From an uncultured Ruminococcus sp. (GTDB lineage Bacteria; Bacillota; Clostridia; Oscillospirales; Ruminococcaceae), in assembly GCA_945876155.1 (NCBI GenBank), contig CAMCMW010000080.1:1-6798 (forward strand): a stretch of DNA of 6,798 nt, read 5' to 3'. Below the pieces are notes generated by a model. It was not told where the DNA came from. It was given only the letters and a program-made list of their open reading frames with translations, and did no database searches. Below, piece after piece: positions 1-5,023 of this stretch. Within the stretch, counting starts at the first letter, position 1. Every line of letters begins with the position of its first letter. Made by a program: the position numbers and the translations under genes.

Positions 1-125
1 AGTAAACGAAAAATTTATTTTTAGTTTACTATCAGCCGATACGCACGAAGCGAACGAAGTAAGCGTATGTGCGAGGCAATTAAAATAAATATAGTGAATG
101 TAAAAAATTGCGTTCACTATATAAT
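1..125 (+). repeat. Palindromic leader element, copy 1 (upstream of J-domain gene)
   Basis: This gene-free stretch holds three nested inverted repeats. The first pairs AGTAAAC (1-7) with GTTTACT (24-30), extended inward by an A-run and a T-run. The second is a more GC-rich core, with ATACGC (39-44) against GCGTAT (63-68) and GCC (35-37) against GGC (75-77). The third pairs ATATAGTGAA (89-98) with TTCACTATAT (113-122), a perfect 10-base match. A TATAAT hexamer at 120-125 is made by the right arm of the third repeat, but it lies too close to the ribosome binding site to be an ordinary promoter. No T-tract follows the first hairpin, so it is not a good terminator. The core motifs recur in the same order at 4245-4286. 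Whether it is a mobile palindromic repeat or a structured RNA leader cannot be told from one window. Confidence 0.5.
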
Positions 126-140
126 TTAAAGGAGTAAAAA

Positions 141-710
141 ATGACAGATCCATATCAGATTTTAGGTATTTCCCCAAGCGCTTCAGATGAAGAAGTAAAA
201 GCGGCTTACAGAAGGCTTTCACAGCAGTATCACCCGGATTTGCAGTCGGGAAACAGCGTTATGGAGGATATTGCAAATCAGAAAATGTCCGATATAAATG
301 CCGCTTATGATGAAATAATGAACATGAGAAGAAGCAGCGGTGCTTCGGCAAATCCTTATATTGAAATAAGACGCATGATTGAAAGCGGAAATTACACAAA
401 TGCTGACGACGCTCTTGAGGGAAACCGTCAGGACACCAGCGCTGAGTGGAATTTCCTTAAAGGTACTGTCTGCATGTCAAGAGGCTGGCTGAACGATGCC
501 TACACCTACTACGAAAAGGCTACAAGGCTTGAACCGTCAAATAGGGAATATCAGGCGGCTTTTAATCAGATGCAGAACAAGCGTACAGGTCAGATGGACG
601 GAAATCCGCACACCATCGGAAACGACATATTTGATATTGCAAACTGTCTTTCTAATGCCTGTCAGTGCCTGATATGTGCCGATTGTCTTTGCGACTGCAT
701 AAAATCATGA
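141..710 (+). CDS. J-domain (DnaJ-like) protein with TPR-like middle and Cys-rich C-terminus
   Basis: This is a 189-residue J-domain co-chaperone; such proteins stimulate the ATPase of an Hsp70 (DnaK) partner through the HPD motif. The J domain spans about residues 4-65, with HPD at 31-33. It lacks the Gly/Phe region, zinc-finger and client-binding domains of true DnaJ, so it is a specialised J-protein rather than the housekeeping one. Residues about 72-146 look helical and TPR-like (a short-chain 'EWNFLKG...DAYTYYEKA' pattern). The last 21 residues carry seven cysteines (169, 174, 176, 179, 182, 184, 186), which may bind metal, form disulfides or anchor the protein. The start is fixed by AAAGGAG at 128-134, six bases before ATG. 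Its stop overlaps the next gene's start (ATGA, 707-710), so the two are translationally coupled and the chaperone may act on or at the membrane partner. The domain call is firm; the client is unknown. Confidence 0.9.
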   Translation: MTDPYQILGISPSASDEEVKAAYRRLSQQYHPDLQSGNSVMEDIANQKMSDINAAYDEIMNMRRSSGASANPYIEIRRMIESGNYTNADDALEGNRQDTSAEWNFLKGTVCMSRGWLNDAYTYYEKATRLEPSNREYQAAFNQMQNKRTGQMDGNPHTIGNDIFDIANCLSNACQCLICADCLCDCIKS

Positions 711-1267
711 ATAATGTAAGTTACAAAGTCGCACTGGGCGGAATTATTTCTTCACTGTGTATGCTGTCAATGTTTGCGGTGGTAGTAATGCCGTTTCTTT
801 ACCTGACAATGCCTATGATTGCCGGTGCGCTTATTACAATTATAGCGGTTGAAGTAAACAAGTCATGGGCGTTTCTTACTTATGCGGCTGTGGGACTGCT
901 TTCAATATTTGTCATACCCAACAAAGAGGCGTCGCTGATTTTCATACTGCTTTTCGGCTACTATCCAATCATTAAAGAAATGATAGACAAGCTGAAATCA
1001 CGCTTTTTAAGGATTGCAGTCAAGTTTGTGATATTCAATATTGTTGCAGTTGCCGATTATTATGCCACACTTTATATTCTTGGAATATCGGATATGACAG
1101 AGGATTTCGCCATGTTCGGCAAGCTGGGAATATACGTATTCTGGGCACTTTGCAATGTGATATTCTTTGTCTATGACTATGCCTTAAAGGGCTGCGTTGA
1201 AGTATATGTGAAAATATTAAAGCCGAAAATTTTCGGTAAACATACGAAAAAGAAAGGCGGTTCGTAA
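707..1267 (+). CDS. Six-helix integral membrane protein, function unknown
   Basis: A 186-residue hydrophobic protein with about six membrane segments (roughly 8-28, 30-48, 53-67, 72-87, 101-125, 138-162) and a basic tail (KHTKKKGG) that should lie in the cytoplasm. I do not recognise a firmly named family. Size, helix number and the small-residue-rich first helices resemble the substrate-binding S-components of ECF vitamin transporters, but this is only a resemblance, and no substrate motif is visible. I chose the ATG at 707 because it overlaps the stop of the J-domain gene (ATGA), a typical coupled start. No Shine-Dalgarno sequence is seen before it, which fits re-initiation by ribosomes finishing the upstream gene. 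An in-frame ATG at 665 would add 14 polar residues encoded inside the upstream gene's Cys-rich end and is less likely. A hairpin terminator follows, so this is the last gene of the pair. Confidence 0.8.
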   Translation: MNNVSYKVALGGIISSLCMLSMFAVVVMPFLYLTMPMIAGALITIIAVEVNKSWAFLTYAAVGLLSIFVIPNKEASLIFILLFGYYPIIKEMIDKLKSRFLRIAVKFVIFNIVAVADYYATLYILGISDMTEDFAMFGKLGIYVFWALCNVIFFVYDYALKGCVEVYVKILKPKIFGKHTKKKGGS

Positions 1268-1286
1268 TACGTTCCGCTAAATGAAT

Positions 1287-1327
1287 AAAGGCTGCGTAAT
1301 TACTTGTTACGCAAGCCTTTCTCTTTT
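1287..1327 (+). terminator. Rho-independent terminator after the J-domain/membrane-protein operon
   Basis: AAAGGCTGCGTAA (1287-1299) pairs with TTACGCAAGCCTTT (1307-1320) through a 13-pair stem with one bulged base and a seven-base loop, followed by the T-rich CTCTTTT. It lies 20 bases past the stop of the membrane-protein gene. The minus-strand flippase gene ends at 1347 and reads toward it, so the same hairpin may stop both converging transcripts, although the T-tract is better on the plus strand. Confidence 0.88.
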
Positions 1328-1346
1328 ATATGTATGGAATTGTCTG

Positions 1347-2762
1347 TTAAGAACGTGTAGTATTATATTTCCTTAAACTTGAAATTGTACGGAGTTTCTT
1401 TAAAAACGTCTGAATATTAACCAGAGCAACAGCAATAAACAGCCATGTAAGTATTAAGACAGTGTGGGTTGTCTCGTTTATTGAAACCGCAGACATGATG
1501 ACAAGCAGAGCTGTGTTTATTGAAATACTGGCTTTGTCAAGCTTAAAGTAAATATATTTTCTTGTGTCCGCCGACCTTATTAAAAAGCATACAAAATAGG
1601 AAACGGCTGTTGCTATAGCTGCACCGTAAACACCGAGTAACGGGATAAGAATCAGGTTCAGGATAATATTGCAGACTGCTGCTGAAAGGGCGGTAATACA
1701 GCTGTTTTTAGACTTTTTCTTTACGCTGTAGATACTTGAAAGGAACTGGCAGAAACACTGGAAAACCATGGATATTATCAGTATTACTGTGTATTTTTCA
1801 GCGTCAGAGTAGGTTTCGCCGGAAAGAAGTATACCGGTAACCGGCTTAGCAAATAAAATCAGAAATGCCGCTGCGGTAAAAATCAGCGAGGAATAAATGT
1901 TGAATACATTGCTGTAAAACTCTCCCAGGTCACCGCTGTCTTTTTCCTCAACAGAAGAAATCTGCCATGCCTGATAAAACATAGTTGTCAGGAACATAAG
2001 GAGCGTCGGGAGCTTGTAGGCGGCTGCATAAACGCCGTTTACTTCGCTGCCCTCCATTTTTATTACAAAAATTCTGTCAGAGGAAGAGGTTATCCACCAT
2101 AAAAGGTAAGTGGGGATAAGGGGGAGGGAATATCTGAGCATTTCCTTTATAATACTGCGGTCCGCATATCTGAATTTGTTCAGCTTGTATAATCTGCCGG
2201 CAGTGTAAAGAAAGATTACTGAGAAAGCGTCAGAGCAGATAAAGGATAAAATATATCCATTTATGCCCATATTAAGGTGTACCATAAATATAAGATTGCA
2301 TATAAACTGCGTAAATACCGCAATAATGCCGTCCATAGCAAATAATTTCACTTCCCCGGCAGCACGGGTACACTGTGCCGCAAGCTGGCGGAAACTGCTG
2401 AAAAGACAGTACACAAACAGGAGCAGGGCATAGTTTTTGTAAAGCGGCGGCATATTCCAGACAGGCAGAGTCAGCGCAAAAACAGTCATACTGCAAACCA
2501 GCAGTATATTGGCTGAGGAATACACTTTTCTGATATCATAGCTTTTGTCAACGCCAAAGCGCAGTATAGCGTCTGCCATAGAGAATGATACTATTGGGTA
2601 AAGAATGTTAAGTGTATTGTAAAGCAGTTCGGCTGTGCTGTACTGGTCAGGGGTTAGGACGGCTGTGTAAATTCTTATCAGTAAAAAACCGAGAATTTTC
2701 GCTGATGTCTGTCCTATGGCAAAAATCATTGTGTTGCCGAGCAATTTTTTGTACTTGTTCAT
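1347..2762 (-). CDS. Polysaccharide flippase (MOP superfamily, Wzx-like oligosaccharide transporter)
   Basis: A 471-residue protein, hydrophobic along its length and of the usual size for a 12-14 helix MOP-superfamily flippase. These proteins turn lipid-linked sugar chains from the inner to the outer face of the membrane for capsule, teichoic acid or exopolysaccharide assembly. The N-terminal stretch (GNTMIFAIGQTSAKILGFLL) and the TSSSDRIFVI segment around Asp229-Arg230, followed by an AAAYKLP stretch, are typical of the polysaccharide biosynthesis branch rather than the drug-exporting MATE branch. AGGAAAC (2766-2772, minus strand) gives a ribosome binding site close to the ATG. It begins 17 bases after the stop of the lipoprotein gene, with no terminator between, so the two are probably one transcript. 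No glycosyltransferase or polymerase gene lies in the window, so the substrate cannot be named. Confidence 0.9.
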   Translation of the reverse strand: MNKYKKLLGNTMIFAIGQTSAKILGFLLIRIYTAVLTPDQYSTAELLYNTLNILYPIVSFSMADAILRFGVDKSYDIRKVYSSANILLVCSMTVFALTLPVWNMPPLYKNYALLLFVYCLFSSFRQLAAQCTRAAGEVKLFAMDGIIAVFTQFICNLIFMVHLNMGINGYILSFICSDAFSVIFLYTAGRLYKLNKFRYADRSIIKEMLRYSLPLIPTYLLWWITSSSDRIFVIKMEGSEVNGVYAAAYKLPTLLMFLTTMFYQAWQISSVEEKDSGDLGEFYSNVFNIYSSLIFTAAAFLILFAKPVTGILLSGETYSDAEKYTVILIISMVFQCFCQFLSSIYSVKKKSKNSCITALSAAVCNIILNLILIPLLGVYGAAIATAVSYFVCFLIRSADTRKYIYFKLDKASISINTALLVIMSAVSINETTHTVLILTWLFIAVALVNIQTFLKKLRTISSLRKYNTTRS

Positions 2763-2779
2763 ACTGTTTCCTTTCGGAT

Positions 2780-4063
2780 TTACCAGTTTCTTCCGCCTCT
2801 TTTGCCGCCCATCATGGACTGAGGTATGCTGTCAACCTGTGTTCCGTTTACGATAATGGTTCCGCCGTTATACTGTGCATTGCCGTCGCAGTCGAAGGCA
2901 GAATTTCCCGTGACGTCTATTGTTCCGCCGTTTACTGTGATACTTCCGTTTGCGTCAATACCGTCAGTATCTCCTGCACCCATTACGATTACAGTATTTC
3001 CGCCGTTAAATTCAATCATGACATCAAAGGCAGTGCTTTTATATGCAGCGTTTATTCCGTCGTCATAGGCTTCAATATAGATATTGCCGTCATTTATCTG
3101 GATATATGTGCCTTCAAGCCCCTCGGCTGCACTGATATTGAAATTACCGCCGTCTATCCGGAGGATTGTTGTTGCCTGAATACCGTCGCTTGCGGCGTTA
3201 AGATTGAATGTGCCGTTTTCAATAAATACAGAACCTAATGTGTTATCATCGCTGTTTTCGCAGTGAACGGCGTCTTTCTGAGAAGTAATATTAAACTCTC
3301 CTCCGCATATTGAAATTGAGTCATTGACTTCAATGCCGTCTGATGCACAGCTTATATTGTACGTACCGCCTGCCGCCTTGAAATCATCTTTTGCGGAAAT
3401 GCCGTTTCCGTACGGTGAATCAATGGTGAGAGTACCAGTACCGTTGAGGACTAAATCCTCTTTGGAATATATTACTGCGTCTGTATTTGTATCACCGTCA
3501 GCTGTAAACTCGCCGCTGACGCTCAGGGTATTTTCACTTAAAGGGGTAATAAAGCACTTGTCAGCTGATTTTACATATATGACCGGAAAATTCTCATTTT
3601 TAATATCCGCATTTTCAAGAACAATCTGAATCTTGGCATTATCGTCTGCCTCAACGGTAACCGTAAAATTTTCAGCAGTACCGGTAAGGTAATAAATACC
3701 CTCTTCGGTAACTGATACATTGCTGTTGTCACTTAATGTGACAGGCTGAACAGCGGAAAGGTCAGGCGTAAGAGTCAGGTCACGCTCGGTAAAGATATCA
3801 ACTGTATTTGTAGAAACCTTAACAATGTCACCGGAATACGAAAGAGAATTCACTACGCTTTCGTCTGATACTGCCTCTGTTGCAGAAATACTGCTTTCTT
3901 CTGCTGGTGTTGTTTCAGCTGATGTATTAACGTCGGTCACTTCACTGTCAGATGCAGCAGACTCACCGTCCTGTTCAATATCTGTATAATCAGAGCAGCC
4001 GAAAAGAAGGGCGGAAGACAAAAGTAATGCTGTTACGGTTATTCCTTTGATATATTTTTTCAT
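2780..4063 (-). CDS. Secreted beta-helix lipoprotein, Cthe_2159-like carbohydrate-binding domain protein
   Basis: A 427-residue exported lipoprotein. Residues 1-22 form a lipoprotein signal peptide (KK, hydrophobic core, LLFG) with Cys23 as the lipid-modified residue. A Ser/Thr/Glu/Asp-rich linker runs to about residue 70. The rest is built from short Gly/Asn/Asp-rich strands repeating every 21-32 residues, with turns at Asp242-Gly-Ile, Asp264-Ala, Asp293-Gly-Ile, Glu314-Gly-Leu, Asp335-Gly-Ile and Asp367-Gly-Ile. This fits the right-handed beta-helix of the Cthe_2159 family, known for calcium and for binding cellulose and pectin-like acidic sugars. The C-terminus is Gly/Arg-rich (MMGGKRGGRNW). 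GGAG (4071-4074, minus strand) lies seven bases before ATG. It is first in an operon with the flippase and diverges from a two-component system. It should sit on the outer face of the membrane and bind glycan; no catalytic motif was recognised. Confidence 0.87.
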   Translation of the reverse strand: MKKYIKGITVTALLLSSALLFGCSDYTDIEQDGESAASDSEVTDVNTSAETTPAEESSISATEAVSDESVVNSLSYSGDIVKVSTNTVDIFTERDLTLTPDLSAVQPVTLSDNSNVSVTEEGIYYLTGTAENFTVTVEADDNAKIQIVLENADIKNENFPVIYVKSADKCFITPLSENTLSVSGEFTADGDTNTDAVIYSKEDLVLNGTGTLTIDSPYGNGISAKDDFKAAGGTYNISCASDGIEVNDSISICGGEFNITSQKDAVHCENSDDNTLGSVFIENGTFNLNAASDGIQATTILRIDGGNFNISAAEGLEGTYIQINDGNIYIEAYDDGINAAYKSTAFDVMIEFNGGNTVIVMGAGDTDGIDANGSITVNGGTIDVTGNSAFDCDGNAQYNGGTIIVNGTQVDSIPQSMMGGKRGGRNW

Positions 4064-4113
4064 AATATTACTCCATTCTGTTTTGGCTCAATTTATATAT
4101 TTTTTATAGTTTT

Positions 4114-4119
4114 ATTATA
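4114..4119 (-). promoter_or_regulatory. -10 box of the lipoprotein/flippase operon
   Basis: Read on the minus strand, this is a perfect TATAAT, giving a transcript start near 4107 and a leader of about 43 bases before the lipoprotein ATG. With a 17-base spacer the -35 position (4137-4142) reads AGCTTG, a poor match to TTGACA. That position falls inside the 11-base tandem units, so the promoter probably depends on, or is blocked by, a bound regulator. Confidence 0.6.
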
Positions 4120-4129
4120 ACCTGTAAAC

Positions 4130-4173
4130 CTAAATCCAAGCTAAATTCAATCTGAAAGCTGTGTGAAAAATTT
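4130..4173. promoter_or_regulatory. Four tandem 11-base units, likely OmpR-type regulator binding array
   Basis: Four abutting 11-base units are visible: CTAAATCCAAG (4130-4140), CTAAATTCAAT (4141-4151), CTGAAAGCTGT (4152-4162) and GTGAAAAATTT (4163-4173). Units 1 and 2 agree at 9 of 11 bases; units 3 and 4 agree at 7 of 11. OmpR/PhoB-family winged-helix regulators bind head-to-tail on direct repeats with one 11-base helical turn. The array overlaps the -35 position of the lipoprotein promoter and ends next to the -35 position of the response-regulator promoter. CCTAAAT (4129-4135) also forms an inverted pair with ATTTAGG (4170-4176). Binding by the regulator encoded at 4349 is inference. Confidence 0.6.
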
Positions 4174-4193
4174 AGGTACAATTAAGGAATTTG

Positions 4194-4202
4194 TGCTATA
4201 AT
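4194..4202 (+). promoter_or_regulatory. Extended -10 promoter P1 of the response regulator
   Basis: TGCTATAAT contains a perfect TATAAT (4197-4202) preceded by the TGn extension that can replace a good -35. The -35 position (4174-4179, AGGTAC) is poor and lies directly after the 11-base tandem units, a layout expected for an activator that touches RNA polymerase. Transcription would start near 4209 and give a leader of about 140 bases containing the hairpins described below. Confidence 0.6.
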
Positions 4203-4223
4203 AAATGCACTGCATTTATTATA
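4197..4223. repeat. Perfect 27-base palindrome over the P1 -10 box
   Basis: TATAATAAATGCA (4197-4209) is followed by one C and then its exact reverse complement TGCATTTATTATA (4211-4223). The left arm is the -10 box of P1 and the right arm gives the same box on the minus strand. It may be an operator for a dimeric repressor, or the first hairpin of the leader element; the sequence alone cannot separate these. Confidence 0.65.
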
Positions 4224-4307
4224 ATTTATTTATAAATCCTTGCAGATACGCAAAGCAAGCTTTGCTCCCTGCATATCGGACAATTATAGCAAAAATCTGC
4301 GATTTTA

Positions 4308-4316
4308 TGCTATAAT
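4308..4316 (+). promoter_or_regulatory. Extended -10 promoter P2 of the response regulator
   Basis: A second TGCTATAAT, identical to that of P1 and 114 bases downstream, would start transcription near 4323 with a short leader of about 26 bases. No good -35 is visible 17 bases upstream (AGCAAA, 4288-4293). The box is also the right arm of an inverted repeat, so it could be a pairing partner rather than a promoter. Another TATAAT at 4321-4326 is too close to the ribosome binding site to count. Confidence 0.45.
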
Positions 4317-4348
4317 GTGTTATAATAAAAATAAAGGAGTGTGACACC

Positions 4349-5023
4349 ATGCGTATACTTATTGCTGAAGATGAAACAGACATTGCAGATGCACTTGTTG
4401 CAATCATGCAGAAAAACAATTACTGTGCCGATTCTGTAAATAACGGAAATGATGCACTTGAATATGCACAGAGCGGAAATTATGACGCTGTTATTCTTGA
4501 TATAATGATGCCCGGAATGGACGGGATAGAGGTACTGACTGAATTGAGAAAAAGCGGTAATAAAATTCCGGTACTTCTGCTCACTGCAAAAAGTGAACTT
4601 TCTGACAGGGTACACGGACTTGACTGCGGTGCAGACGATTACCTGCCGAAACCTTTTGCCGTTTCGGAGCTTATGGCAAGGGTGAGAGCAATGCTGCGAA
4701 GACGGAGTGACTATCAGCCTGATATTATATCTGTCAACAATGTTATGCTGAACAAGTCAACTATGGAAATAGAATACGAATCAGCAGGGATAAGACTTGT
4801 TGCAAGGGAATTTCAGGTGCTTGAAGTACTTATGGACAACGTGAAAAGAATTATGACTACAGATTATCTTATGGAGCATATATGGGGCTGGGACAGCAAT
4901 GTTGATGTGAGCATTGTCTGGGTTACTATTTCGGGCATACGCAAAAAACTTGCTGAAATAGACGCACCTCTTGCAATCAAAACAATTCGAGGGGTCGGGT
5001 ATGTACTGGAGGAAACAGAATGA
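4349..5023 (+). CDS. OmpR/PhoB-family response regulator
   Basis: A 224-residue two-domain transcription factor of standard length. The receiver domain (about 1-115) has the acidic pocket Glu7/Asp8, phospho-acceptor Asp51 (ILDIMMPGMDG), Thr79 and Lys101 followed by Pro102, so all catalytic residues are present. The winged-helix DNA-binding domain (about 128-222) shows the family's REF..LE.L start and the RGVGY hairpin near the end. The recognition-helix region reads VDVSIVWVTISGIRKKL, with a tryptophan and threonine where many relatives have histidine or arginine-rich patterns. AAAGGAG (4333-4339) lies nine bases before ATG. The gene overlaps its kinase by ATGA (5020-5023). It is likely phosphorylated by that kinase and, by position, a candidate regulator of its own promoter and of the divergent lipoprotein/flippase operon. 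No specific subfamily name is justified. Confidence 0.95.
   Translation: MRILIAEDETDIADALVAIMQKNNYCADSVNNGNDALEYAQSGNYDAVILDIMMPGMDGIEVLTELRKSGNKIPVLLLTAKSELSDRVHGLDCGADDYLPKPFAVSELMARVRAMLRRRSDYQPDIISVNNVMLNKSTMEIEYESAGIRLVAREFQVLEVLMDNVKRIMTTDYLMEHIWGWDSNVDVSIVWVTISGIRKKLAEIDAPLAIKTIRGVGYVLEETE

Larger units (their letters stand above)
4197..4316 (+). repeat. Palindromic leader element, copy 2 (upstream of response regulator)
   Basis: Between the 27-base palindrome and a second inverted repeat lies a more GC-rich core. The core holds GATACGCA (4245-4252), a hairpin GCAAAGC-AA-GCTTTGC (4250-4265), GCATATC (4271-4277) and CAATTA (4281-4286). The second inverted repeat pairs ATTATAGCA (4283-4291) with TGCTATAAT (4308-4316), continued inward by AAAAT/ATTTT with one bulge. 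Order and spacing of the core motifs match the leader at 38-82, and CAATTA lies 68 bases before the start codon here against 64 there. This suggests two diverged copies of one element, in the same orientation relative to the downstream gene. Confidence 0.5.

Noticed and set aside
1..30. Terminator of a gene upstream of the window
   Set aside because: The hairpin AGTAAAC/GTTTACT has no T-tract after it (ATCAGCC follows), and no end of an upstream gene can be seen.
120..125. TATAAT as promoter of the J-domain gene
   Set aside because: Transcription would begin inside the ribosome binding site at 128-134, and no -35 box is found; it more likely arises from the palindrome arm.
665..706. Earlier in-frame start for the membrane protein
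   Set aside because: It would lie inside the J-protein's cysteine tail, lacks a ribosome binding site and adds residues unlike a membrane-protein N-terminus; the ATGA overlap at 707 is the better choice.
2612..3238. A 208-codon open frame on the plus strand
   Set aside because: It runs antisense to the lipoprotein and flippase genes, has a Cys/Val-rich composition like a complement of beta-helix codons, and no ribosome binding site.
4250..4265. Terminator or attenuator in the regulator leader (GCAAAGC-AA-GCTTTGC)
   Set aside because: The two-base loop is too tight and CTCCCTG, not a T-run, follows; treated as part of the leader core instead.
4219..4615. Minus-strand open frames across the regulator's 5' end
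   Set aside because: They lie opposite a well-supported response-regulator gene and contain its promoters and palindromes; composition is that of translated AT-rich DNA.
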